A program made the position numbers and the translations under genes. Shown here piece after piece: positions 1 to 10,008 of a stretch of DNA of 16,417 nucleotides. Source of the stretch: Anaeromyces robustus (lineage: Eukaryota > Neocallimastigomycota > Neocallimastigomycetes > Neocallimastigales > Neocallimastigaceae); the NCBI GenBank assembly GCA_002104895.1, contig MCFG01000187.1, positions 112,501-128,917 on the forward strand. The letters run 5' to 3'. The notes under the pieces are model-generated. The model was not told the DNA's origin. It ran no database searches and was given only the letters and a program-made list of their open reading frames with translations. Within the stretch, counting starts at the first letter, position 1. Each line of letters opens with the position of its first letter.

Positions 1-329
1 ATTAGTTTTTGATTTAGTTTTTTGTGATGGTAATATTTTTTTATTTTTACTTTGATTTTGATTTTGTATTAAATCTTTTTTCTTTTTATTTAATGATATA
101 TTTTTTTGATTTGGTGAACTATCAATAGTACTAGAAGATGATGCTTGAGATAAATGGGCATATGAATTTTTTATCAAAGTGTTTGGACTTAAAAATTCTG
201 ATTTATTACTTTCATTACTTATTAATGATTGTGATTTATTTTTATTATTTATAAACTCTAATGATGATTTTTTGACTATATTATCATTTTCATTTTCATT
301 ATTTTGAAAAAGTTGAACGTCTGATGATA

Positions 330-381
<52 letters not shown>

Positions 382-3226
382 TTCATTGGAGTCTATATCT
401 TGTTCCTGAGGATTATATATTATTGTATCCTGAGATAACGAATAATTTAATGAACTATTATCATTACTTTCAATAACAGGAATAAATGTATCATCTTTAG
501 GATTATTGGTATTATTATAATTAATACTAGATTGAATATTAAAATTATCATATGGATTCATTTGGGTATTATTATTCATATTATTCATATTAGTATTATT
601 TAATTCTTCGTTATTATAATTTCCAAAATAAAATTTTCTACTAACATCATCAATTGCTAAATACTCTTCACTGGTATCTGAATCAACATAAGTTTCTTCC
701 ATTTCATTAAGATTTCTATTCATTAAATTATTATTATTATTATTATTATTTTGATTATCTGGATTATTTGGATTTCCTTCCTGATATATATTATTATTCT
801 TTTTAATATAAAGTAAATTATTAGCATACTCTTGTTCATCTTCTGAATTTTCAATAAGAGTTGAATTTTCATTTGAATATAATGAATATTGCGATTTTTG
901 TTGATTTTGTTGTAATTGCAATTCTGATGATTGTTGTTTTCTAGTTTTAATCATAATATGTCTATTTCTTCTCGAATTTTCAGTTACTTTATTCGTTGAT
1001 ACTTGTATATTATTTAATTCTTCTGAAATATGTTCATTATCTTCATTATCTTTATTATTATTATCATTATCTTCATTATCATTATTATTATTATTTCCAT
1101 TAATATTTATCATTGTTCCATCTTCAAGAATAGTAATAGTTTCAATATCATCTTCTGTAGTTATTTTACGTTTTTTACCTCGTCTTTCTTTTGATATTTC
1201 ACATTGGTCTTTATAATATCTTTTAATATCTTTAATTTCTAATAAAATGTATGGCAACTTATCATCATAACTCAAATATTTCCATTCTTTCATTAATTCA
1301 TCAAAAAGGTCAGAAAGTGATAATGTAGGAGTTGCTTTTAATATTAATTTATAACGATCTTTTACAAAGTAATCAAAAGCTTGTACTTTTGGTTTGATAT
1401 TAATATTAATATTAAATTTTTCAGATTTTTTATTGGGTAATTCATTTTCACTTAAATCTTCAATTGATTGATTTTGACTTTTTTTAAATCTTTGTGTTAT
1501 ACCTCGTTCAGGGAATCTTAATAATGGAGATGCTAATGGATATCCTTGAGGAAACTTTTTTACTATATATTGAAATGCTCTCATTATTTCTTCTTCATTT
1601 TCTAATTCTCTAAAATTAATATTTACATCATTTATATCATTTTCTTGATCATTTCTATTCACTTTATGAATATTATATATATTAAATTTATAATATTAAT
1701 TATTATATAAATAAAATATTAAATAATTATATATAAAAAAAAAAATTTTTTTATTTATTACCTTTATTTTCTTTTAATTGATATTCTAAAACTAATCTTG
1801 AAATATTAGGATTATTTATTAATGCTCTTTGTAAATAAGCATATTTTATTAAATTTTCATAATCATCTTTATATTCTTTTGCTTTTTCTATATATTTACT
1901 TTTTTCTTCTTTACTAATTTTTTTCCATTTTTTTGCAACAATTTTTAATGCTTCATTTCTAGATAAAGAAGGATTCTTTTTTGTAACCTTACTAATGTTA
2001 TCTTTTGTATAAAAAGAAAATGCATTTGGAGGATGTTTGATTACTGAAAAATGGGGTATAGGTAGTGATTTTGAATCATTATATATTTCAGCTAATAAGT
2101 TTAATTCAGTATATTCTTTTAATTCTTGTTTAATCATTTCTGAATCTGGTATATTTGGTATATTATTATTATTATTATTATCGTTGTTATTATTGTTATT
2201 GTTATTATTATTGTTATTTTTGTCGTTTATTAGATTTAAAAAATTACTATTATTTTCTGGTATATTTCCATTTTCATTTAAAATGTTTCGATTTACTTTT
2301 TTATTCTTTAATAATTTTTTAACTTTTTTTGTTTCTTTATTCACTGAATTTTTTATAGTTTTATCTTTTATAGATTTCTCTAGTATTAGCCATTCCTGAT
2401 CTATTAATTTTTCCAATTCGTCTGAATCTAAATTAAATATATTACCATTTTTTTGTAATTTCTTGTTAGCTATAGTAATTTCTTTTTGTCTTTTTAAGTA
2501 ATAATTTATGTAGCCTAATGTATTTAATTGAAATTGATTAACTATATCTATTTCTCTCTTATTTATTTTCTTTTTTCCCGTTAAACTTTTGTTTTTATTC
2601 AATATTAAATTAATATTACGTTCTATAATCTTGTTTTCTTTTAATTTCATTGTTTGTTTCTTTAATAAATATTTTTTAGAAGTTACATCTTCATTATCTT
2701 CTAATGCATCATCTAATTCTTTTAAATTATTATTTCGTATTTCTTTATCTTCTTTATCTTTTCCAGTTATTATTGCTTTTTCAATTTCTTCCTTCTTAAA
2801 AATAGTTTCATCAACATTTTCATTTTGAACTTTAATATCAATTCCTTCATCTTCAAATATATAATTTATATCTTCTAATATAGTATTATTAATAACTTCA
2901 TAAGATATTGTTTCATTGTTTTTTTCATTGTTTAATTCTTTCAAAGAATTGGTATTTATTGGATCATTTATACTATTAAAATTGTTTTCTTTATTTTCAG
3001 GAATGATTGAATTATTTGAATTATTTTCTTTTATTATTAAAGGCTTTTCATTATTTTTATTATCCTTTTTTGAATTTAATATATCTATAAAAAAACTGAA
3101 TCTTTCAGAATTAATTTGTTGTTGTTTTGTTTTTACTGGACTAATTTTTCGCTTCTTCTTTGCCGATTCTATCGTCTTTTTCTGTTGTGAACGTCTCTTT
3201 TTCTTACTATTTGAAGTAAAATTCAT
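1..3226 (-). CDS. Asn-rich protein with two HMG boxes, two exons, partial at the left edge
   Basis: Probable nuclear DNA-binding protein. Exon 1 is 3226-1762 and exon 2 is 1601 to beyond base 1. Seen: a Lys/Arg-rich N terminus (residues about 9-33, including KKKRRSQQKK and KKKRK, nuclear-localisation-like), an acidic/Asn middle, and an Asn/Asp run near residues 337-357. HMG box 1 is near residues 398-460 (HPPNAFSFYTKD...NPSLSRNEA...KKWKKISKEEK). In exon 2 a more divergent HMG box lies near spliced residues 559-622 (KVQAFDYFVKDRYK...ELMKEWKYLSYDDKLPY), followed by Asn-rich sequence with a 17-Asn run and a Ser/Lys-rich tail. The first frame would stop at 1751, but a GTAATA donor at 1761 precedes that stop, and a TAG acceptor ending at 1602 restores the second frame in phase. 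The second frame has no ATG before 1584 and an in-frame stop upstream, which supports one gene. If it is instead two genes, the second would start at 1584. The exact biological role is not recognised; the protein has at least 1022 residues. Confidence 0.8.
331..381 (+). repeat. Uninterrupted (ATT)17 trinucleotide run coding for 17 Asn
   Basis: Seventeen perfect ATT units on the plus strand read as AAT codons for Asn in the HMG-box gene. The run is pure, whereas the Asn tract in exon 1 (about 2160-2217) mixes AAT, AAC and GAT codons. The pure run therefore looks like recent replication slippage and is likely length-variable. Confidence 0.9.
1602..1761 (-). other. Predicted intron joining the two HMG-box reading frames
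   Basis: The sequence reads AAAG|GTAATAAATA at the donor (G at 1761) and AATTAG|AAAATG at the acceptor (G at 1602), giving 160 nt. Exon 1 ends after the first base of a codon and exon 2 supplies the other two, so the frame is kept and reads ...LKENK-E-NEEEIMRAF. A nearer TAG acceptor (AATAG near 1658) gives the wrong phase and an early stop. Two AAG acceptors nearer the donor (near 1664 and 1649) would also keep the phase but are weaker sites. The donor resembles those of the VPS55 and NDUFV1 introns in this window. Confidence 0.6.
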
Positions 3227-4463
3227 TTTGAGATTAATAATTTATTAATTTAAAAAAAAAGAAGAAGAAAAAAAGAAGATAATATTTTTTATTATTTTAT
3301 TAATTATAATTATTAAATGTTAAATGATTAATTAATGATTGATATTATTTATATATATATATATATATATACTACTTTATATATTTTAAAAATTATAGAA
3401 TTAAAAATTAAAACATTTAATTATTAATTAAAAAATATATATAAAAAAAAGATAAAAAAAATATAAAATGTTTTTTCTTCTTTTTTTTTTTTCTTTTTTT
3501 TTTTTTCTTTTTTTTCTTTTAAGTTAAATAAGTTTTATATATAATAATTCAATTTTCTTTCCTTTTATTATCATTAAATTTTCAATTTTTTCAATTTATA
3601 AAAAAAGGCATTTGTATTATTATAATTTATTTTTTTATTTTTTTTTTTTTTTTTTTTTTTTAAAAACTATAAATTAATTATAATTAAAATAATAATAATC
3701 AATATATTAAACTCTAATTTTATTGGATAAATTTTTTACTTTGATTTTTATTTATTATTATTATTTTATTATTTTAAATCTAAATTAAAAAAAAAAAAAA
3801 AATTATATAAAATAAAATTTACACATTTATATTTATTTAAAGGATGTATCCTTTAATCAAATCATAATAAAAAATTATTTTTCTTAAGTATTTAGTTTTA
3901 AAAGTAAATATTTATTTACAAAATATATAAACTAACTATATAATATGATTCTTTACATTATAATCTTATAATAATAATTATAAAAACAATTAAATAAAGA
4001 AAAAATATATATATTATTCTTTTTTTTATACTGATTTTATTTAATATATAATATTTTTATATATATATATTGATGAAAAAAGGAAAAAAAAAAAAAAAAG
4101 AAAAAAAAAATAGTTAAATTTATCTAATTAAATAAAAATATAAAGCATATCTGTTAAAAAAAATGCTTTTAAAATAAAATATAAATATGTTTTATTAAAT
4201 TATATTATGATAATAAATAAATAGTATTTTAATATTTCTTATTTGTTTTCTTTTTTACATATAGATTATTTTAATTATTATTTATTAATATATTTATTAT
4301 TATTTTTTTTTTTTAAAAAAAAAAGAATAAATATATTATTATAATTAATGAAAACTTCTTAAAAATTATTTAATAGAATATGATTTGATTGAATAAATGC
4401 TTGAAAAGAAATATAAACAAAAAAAAATTGTTTATTTATATATATATATATTTAATTTTTTAT
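3227..4463. other. Intergenic A/T-rich spacer between the HMG-box gene and VPS55
   Basis: I see no coding sequence on either strand. It must hold the promoter of the HMG-box gene (high-coordinate side of 3226) and the 3' end of VPS55. Visible simple sequence includes an (AT)n run near 3350-3370, pyrimidine tracts at 3475-3520, and T24 at 3638-3661. No convincing promoter motif can be picked out from this composition. Confidence 0.7.
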
Positions 4464-6158
4464 TTAAAGACCTTCATTATCACTATTGCTGTTAAGGAAC
4501 AATTTTGCGTAAATTAAGAAGGAACAGAAGATCATTAAACCACCAATTAAAGAAAGAATTGTAGATAATACATTAATCTATTTTTATTGATAAATTGAAA
4601 TAATATATATAATTATAATTAATTTATGTTCTTAATAAATTAAATAAATTCTATGAGTTAAAAAAAATAATTTACCATATCAGAGTGTAATAATACTAAA
4701 GGAATAGCAATACCAGTGACAAATAAAATACCAGTGATGAAATTACCATATTCTCTAGTAGTACTATAATTATATAATAAATATATCAATAATATATATA
4801 TAAAAACTATTAATGTATATATAAATAAAAATAATTACCTGACTTCTTCTTCATCTTCAAATTCACCTTTACTACCACCACCAACTAATCTTCTAGCAAT
4901 GAAATTTGGGATTGGTGCAATGAAGTAGGTTAAAATAACTAACAATGGTAAAAATTTGCTATTTATCAAAATAATTAAATAAATAAAAAAAAAGTAGAAA
5001 TATTAATATTATATATATATATTTTCCGAGAATAACTATATTTAATATATATGAATTACTTACTTTTCACTTAGGATATATTTATTTATATTATTTAAAA
5101 TAAAAAATATTAATAATTATGATTCTTATAACATATAATATTTTATTTTATATATTTATTATTTTGACAATTAGTAACTAAAAAAAAAAATATAAATAAT
5201 TACGTCAAGTTGGTACATGATAATATAACTAAAAGAACACCAACTGAAAGTAAAGCAGCCTAATAATAATATAAAAATATTATATAAATATATTAATATA
5301 TATATATTATTATATTAACTATTTTTTTTCTTAATACTTACTAAACCGATAAGACTATAATTAATAGCGTTTAATAGTATTTATTTTTAATATATAATTT
5401 TTAATATTTATATTTAAAAAAAAAATATAAAAATATATATATGATATGATATTATATTATTATTAAATATATATGATATTATAATTGTTAAAATTAATAT
5501 TTGATAATATTTGTTAAAAGTAATAAAAATATTATTTTTTTGAATTTTTATAATTTAATTTTTAATTAATACTGAATTATTAGTATTTTTATTTTCTCTT
5601 CAATATTATATATTCATTTTAAACAACAAATGTGTCATTTTAATAATTATATTTTTTATTGAAAAAAAAAATTAATTTATTATTTTCTTAATTCGTTTTT
5701 TTTTTTTTTTTATTTCCATAACTTCAAGTTTTTTTTTGTTGTTGTTTTAAATATTTTAAAATTCTTTTGAAATTATTATATGTATTATTTGTAATTACTA
5801 TTATTTTTATTTCCTTATATATTTATGGAAATTATATTGTTATTTAGTTCATTTTTAACTTCTAGTATTATCTCGTCATCATATATATATTATAATTTCT
5901 TTGTTAATTATTATTTTTTATTTTTGTTGCTATATATTTTAAAATTGTTATAATTTCCTCAATATATATAATATAAATAATTAATATATTTATTTAAATA
6001 ATAACTTACGCTATAATATTATAATATGTATAAATATAAAAAATATAGAAAATAAAATAAATAAGAATGATATATATATATTTTTTTAAATTACTAATTT
6101 ATAATCTTAATATCTATTATATTTTCATACCTGTGACACCTCTCATATTATTAGCCAT
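4464..6158 (-). CDS. VPS55: Vps55/LEPROT-family endosomal membrane protein, seven exons including a 1-nt exon
   Basis: Four-helix protein of late endosomes; in yeast it acts with Vps68 in endosome-to-vacuole sorting. Exons on the minus strand: 6158-6131 (28 nt), 6010 (1 nt), 5354-5342 (13 nt), 5259-5204 (56 nt), 4958-4839 (120 nt), 4763-4676 (88 nt), 4577-4464 (114 nt). Together these make exactly 140 codons, 139 residues plus stop; yeast Vps55 is about 140. Family signatures: N-terminal GVTALIGL, then VGVLLVILSC, then LTYFIAPIPNFIARR, then REYGNFITGILFVTGIAIP. Hydrophobic segments lie at about 10-30, 34-54, 78-98 and 103-127, with an acidic loop GEFEDEEEV between helices 2 and 3. Every intron starts GT and ends AG, mostly GTAAGT/GTAATT/GTAAAT with TAG. 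Single-gene neighbourhood, no operon. A further 6-nt exon at 5069-5064 would add Glu-Asn in frame. Confidence 0.9.
5064..5069 (-). other. Possible optional 6-nt exon of VPS55
   Basis: Inside the 245-nt fourth intron the minus strand reads CCTAAG, TGAAAA, GTAAGTAATT. Inclusion inserts Glu-Asn (TNLTENKFLP) and skipping gives TNLTKFLP; both keep frame. Skipping gives seven residues between the conserved Cys and Pro, as in yeast and plant Vps55. Inclusion gives nine, as in animal LEPROT. The AAG acceptor is weaker than the TAG used elsewhere. Confidence 0.35.
5342..5354 (-). other. 13-nt exon of VPS55
   Basis: Acceptor ATTATAG and donor GTAAGTATT enclose 13 bases, coding the end of the Ala codon and then LIGL. 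The next exon starts cleanly on a codon (GCT). No other AG lies nearby, so the left boundary is well fixed. Confidence 0.75.
6010..6010 (-). other. Predicted single-nucleotide exon of VPS55
   Basis: The minus strand reads AATATTATAG, then C, then GTAAGTTATT: a strong acceptor and a strong donor separated by one base. Exon 1 leaves one base of a codon (G) and the 13-nt exon begins with the last base (T). The C between them makes GCT, Ala, in GVTALIGL. From memory, human LEPROT has GVKALVAL at this point with the same spacing to the conserved Cys, so the Ala is expected. Without this base the downstream helix is out of frame. Confidence 0.7.
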
Positions 6159-6379
6159 TTTTGTTATATATTACAATAAAATCTAATAATTTATATTATT
6201 AATATTAGTATCTGTAAATATTGTTTAAAATTTATTTGTAGGAATATTATAAAAAAAAATAAAATATAAAAAAAGAAAATTGTATAATTTGTATATTTAA
6301 CATTTTATATTTAACAATTAATTTTAACTTTACCTAAAATCTATTAAAAAATAAAATGTTTATTATTTTTTTGTTTATA

Positions 6380-6606
6380 TTTCTATTGTTTAACGTAATT
6401 TTTTAAAACAATAATATACTTCTATTGTTTAAAGTAATTTATTAAGATAAAAATATATTTCTATTGTTAAACGTAATTTGTTAAAGTAAAAATATATTTC
6501 TATTATTTTAATGTAATTTGATAAAATACAATATATTTCAATTAATGTACTTTGGTAAAATAACAATAAATTTCTACAGTTTAACGTAATTTATTAAAAT
6601 AACAAA
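6380..6606 (+). repeat. Degenerate 39-40 bp tandem repeat, six copies
   Basis: The core TTTCTATTGTTTAACGTAAT, followed by a TTTATTAAA-like stretch and an AACAATATAT-like tail, recurs with starts near 6380, 6420, 6459, 6498, 6537 and 6572. Copies differ by substitutions and small deletions; the last two are most diverged. The repeat is not coding. Confidence 0.8.
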
Positions 6607-6913
6607 ACTTAAATATAAATATTAACTTTACTTTTTTTTTTAAAAAAAAAAATGTTATAAATTGTTACAACAATTCTTTTTAAAAATTTTTTTAAAAAAA
6701 AATAAAATTAAAAATATTTTTATTTTATATATTAATAAAGATTTTTTTTATTTTTTTTATATTTGTTATATTAATATATAAAATATTTAAATATAATATT
6801 TGAATTTTAAATTAAAACTTTTCTATATAAAACACTTTTAATAATATATTAATATAATTTATAAATTTAATATATCTTTTTATTAATATAATATTATTTA
6901 TTATTAAAGTTTA

Positions 6914-6944
<31 letters not shown>

Positions 6945-7848
6945 TTACTTTATTTTATTTTGTATTATTTTAACTTTTTAATAAAATATTAATTGTTATT
7001 ACCATATGTATTTTATACTAACTATTCTTACTAATATAGAATTATTAATAAAAAATGTAAAAAATATACCCTATATTACCATGAACAATAAATACAAGGC
7101 TAATAAGCATTCTTATGATAATAATAAGTTATAATAAATTTTTTTTTTAAAATAATAATTGTTATAAATGATTATAAACTTTATTATATACTATTATTAA
7201 TAATATTACTATTATTTATTTTATATATATTAAATTTTATAAATTATTAAATAAAAAATCCAATAATTATGAAAATATTTAAATTTAATCTTTTTATATA
7301 ATAAATTAAATTATAATAAATATATATGAAATAATAAATATTATAAATAAAAATAATTACAATAAGTTTATTATTTATAATATAATATTATATTATTATA
7401 TTTTATTAATATCAAATCATAACATTTATTTAAATATGGAATTCATTTAATTATTTATATTGTTTATTCTTAAAATTAATTAATTAAAATTATTTAATTA
7501 GTATATGAACAAAAACAAGTTTTATATGGTATTGGTTATTATAAATATATTAATATATTAATTATTATTTATAGTAAATTTTATATTAATATTTATGACA
7601 GATGACAGTTTTATTAATAATAAAGATGTTATTTTAAATACAATGATAATAATATTTTACACACAATAACTAATAATAATTAAGTTATTTTACATAAGAA
7701 ATAAAATATTAATAAAAAAATTTATTAATGTTAATATTATTGATTATTTAAAAAAAAAAATAGTACATTTATATATCATCGATAAATGAATAAAAGTTAA
7801 TTTTTATTATTCAATGAAATCAAGAATTATAAAATAAATGTTACACAA

Positions 7849-7879
<31 letters not shown>

Positions 7880-8081
7880 GTTATTATTTAAAAAAGCTTC
7901 AGTGATAATGTGAAATAATAATTTTAAAGGGAAAAATGCTAATAAAACTTTTTTTATTCACTGTAAAAAAAAAATTGTACCCTTATTTAAATTTAAGTGT
8001 ATGATATGAATATTAATATTATTAGATTAATATTAAATTTTATAATACTAAAATTCATTTATTTAAAAGGGATTAAATTTC

Positions 8082-8117
8082 TTTTTATTATAAATAAGTA
8101 CTTATTTATGATAAAAA
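8082..8117. repeat. 36-bp palindrome without a spacer
   Basis: The centre is ATAAATAAGTACTTATTTAT, a perfect 20-bp palindrome. It extends to 18-bp arms with one mismatch. It could form a cruciform, but in A/T-rich DNA it may be chance. Confidence 0.6.
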
Positions 8118-8704
8118 TGTGGAAATCTTATATGTTTATTTATATTTATATGTTTTATAAATATATATAAATAAAAAATATTTGTAACAAATAATTGTTA
8201 TTATTTGATTACTATAAAAATATCAAGGACATACAAATTCAATATATTTATATATACAATATCATTAGTAAAAAAAATTGTTAAAAAAAAATGTATATAT
8301 ATTATAATATATAAAAAAAGAACATTTTTTTATATTTATCACGTGTATATTAATAAATATATTTATTTAAAACTTTAGAATAATCTAACCATTAATTTAT
8401 AAATCATTAATTTTTAAAATTAAAGAATAAAGAAATTTAATAAAATATAAAATAATTATAATAATTATAGAAATAATAAAAAACGCATAAAAAGGGAAAT
8501 TAAAATAACCATTTTTTTTTTTTTTTTTAATTTATATTTATAATTAATTATAAAAAATTGTAATAATAATATAAAAAAAATTATAATTAATATAAAATAA
8601 TTTTATTATTTTATATTAATTAATTAATTTTATTGTTAAAATTTTTTTATTATAACAAAATTTTCTTCATAATAATTTTTTTATATTAAAGTTAATATCA
8701 TTAT

Positions 8705-9060
8705 TATAATTTTCTTAATGCCTTTATTAAAATTATTGAAATTTTTATCAAGACTAGAAGATATTAAATATTTTATCACTTTATATCATTACTTTCACAT
8801 GTCTTCATTAAGATGGTTTCTTCATTTCAATAAGGCGAAATTTATATTTGTTCCATTAAGGATTTAATAAATTTAATATTATTATGATTTTGAATATATG
8901 GCTTTAAAAGTCTATAAATTTCTGTTATTAAATTCATATTCAAATAAATAATGAAATATTTTTTCCTTTTAACGATATATTTCAAAATTTCTATATCATT
9001 ATTTAAACAGTTAGTGTATAAAAAAATATATGAAATTATTTTAAATTTAAAAAGTTAATT
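8705..9060 (-). pseudogene. Decayed coding fragment, ankyrin-repeat-like
   Basis: One minus-strand frame from about 9057 stays open for some 70 codons (NNDIEILKYIVKRKK, then NIKFIKSLMEQ), then meets two stops. It continues as NEETILMKTCESNDIK near 8829-8782. A frameshift and stops near 8780 are followed by IKYLISSSLDKNFNNFNKG in another frame. The pattern TxLMxxCxxNDIxxIKYLI resembles ankyrin units, in which ALM-ACENGN-IVKYLI recurs. There is no start codon context and several stops, so I read it as an old pseudogene. The family call is tentative. Confidence 0.4.
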
Positions 9061-9490
9061 CTTCTATTGCTTAAACATAAGTTTTAAATTCATACTAATT
9101 TGAATATTATTGAAATAACGAACTTTTCTTTTTTAACTAAAGGAAGTGAATATATTTATCTTTATTTATTTATTATATTTATTATTAATAATTACTAATG
9201 CATATAGATTTAATACATTTATTAATAATGAATTAAAATAAAAAATAAACTAAAGAATTCTTTATAAGAAAATGAATTATAAGTGTTTAATAACAAATTT
9301 CTGATTATAATTATTCTAGTAGGGTGATCCGAATAGTAATTTGGATCTCACTTCTTTCTAAAGATACAATACTATAAAACAAAGCTCTCTCTTGAATTGA
9401 TTTTATTATTTCTTATAAAAGAGGAAGATTATGAAGATTCTGTGGTTGAAATATTATCTCAATTAGAGATTCTATTATTATACCTTATTA
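9061..9490. other. Mixed region with weak decayed coding signal
   Basis: Mostly A/T sequence. On the plus strand from about 9345 to 9480 a frame reads KLSLELILLFLIKEEDYED and then SVVEILSQLEILLL. This has coding-like composition but no start or recognisable family and runs straight into the inverted repeat. I do not claim a gene here. Confidence 0.35.
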
Positions 9491-9504
9491 GTTTGATGTT
9501 GACA

Positions 9505-9556
9505 CTCTTAGGCTTGTACCGTTGGAATAACAACTCCAACGGTACAAGCCTAAGAG
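9505..9556. repeat. Perfect 22-bp inverted repeat with 8-base loop, GC-richer than surroundings
   Basis: Left arm 9505-9526 (starts CTCTTAGGCTTGTACCG) and right arm 9535-9556 are exact reverse complements around the loop ATAACAAC. The arms are half G+C in a region that is far lower. A second outer pair, GTTTGATGT at 9491-9499 and ACATCAAAC at 9590-9598, flanks them asymmetrically. This fits an inverted duplication in which the left side lost about 30 bases. Confidence 0.85.
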
Positions 9557-9812
9557 CATATAACAAGCACTGATTTTTGTTGAAAAAATACATCAAACCA
9601 CAAAATATAGACAAAAAACTTTTGTAAAGATGTTTAATCAATGTTTTTGTTTTTATTTTATCGAAATGAAGCTTTTCCAAATCTGAAAATTTATAATCAA
9701 AAAGTAAAAAAAAAAAATATTTTTTTTGGTTTTATGATTTTATATACTTTTCATTTTTTAAAATGGAAATGTAAATATTAAATAAGGAATATTTCCTTAT
9801 CTTGTCTATAAA

Positions 9813-9969
9813 AGTGATAATGGGGCCATTGATGAAATCTAGTTAATTACATCTAATTAAAGAGAAGAAATAAAGAAGGATAATCAAATATTAAAAAAAT
9901 TCATTTAATACCTAGATTAAAATGAAAATATTTATTTTAATAAATTTTGTGATTCTAATAATATTATCA
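9813..9969 (+). pseudogene. Decayed coding fragment running into the inverted repeat (plus-strand side)
   Basis: A single plus-strand frame reads SDNGAIDEI, LITSN, REEIKKDNQILKKFI, YLD and NENIYFNKFCDSNNIIM, interrupted by four stops. The last part lies in the left arm of the 32-bp inverted repeat. Composition and continuity suggest a former protein-coding sequence, perhaps of the same repeat-protein kind as at 8705-9060. No function can be assigned. Confidence 0.35.
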
Positions 9970-10008
9970 TGATAGGTGATAATATTATTAGAATCACAAA
10001 ATTTATTA
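9938..10008. repeat. Perfect 32-bp inverted repeat with 7-base loop
   Basis: Arms 9938-9969 and 9977-10008 are exact reverse complements around the loop TGATAGG. Entering from either side, each arm reads the same peptide, NKFCDSNNII, in the frame of the adjacent decayed coding sequence. The repeat thus sits at the join of two copies facing each other. Confidence 0.9.

Larger units (their letters stand above)
6159..8704. other. Long gene-free A/T region
   Basis: No reading frame with coding character is visible on either strand. It contains the VPS55 upstream region next to 6158, the minisatellite at 6380-6606, a plus-strand (ATT)n run near 6918-6943, a T28 run at 7852-7879 flanked by AAAGCTT-like sequence, and a palindrome at 8082-8117. 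The remainder is A/T sequence without recognised features. Confidence 0.65.

Noticed and set aside
1-3226. A fungal sex (MAT) locus based on the HMG boxes
   Set aside because: The neighbours known from zygomycete sex loci (triose phosphate transporter, RNA helicase) are absent here, and HMG boxes are common in other proteins.
2037-3248. Three plus-strand reading frames (2037-2399, 2589-2828, 2916-3248) rich in Leu, Phe and Ser
   Set aside because: They are antisense shadows of the Asn/Lys-rich HMG-box gene; their hydrophobic composition follows from reading A-rich codons backwards.
6380-6606. CRISPR-like array
   Set aside because: Units abut without unique spacers, diverge from each other, and the genome is eukaryotic.
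7845-7905. T28 run flanked by AAAGCTT-like inverted words as a transposon end
   Set aside because: The match is short and mostly homopolymer; no duplicated target site or further arms are visible.
9459-9680. Minus-strand 73-codon frame across the GC-richer hairpin
   Set aside because: It runs through both arms of an inverted repeat, shows no family resemblance and no support for a start.
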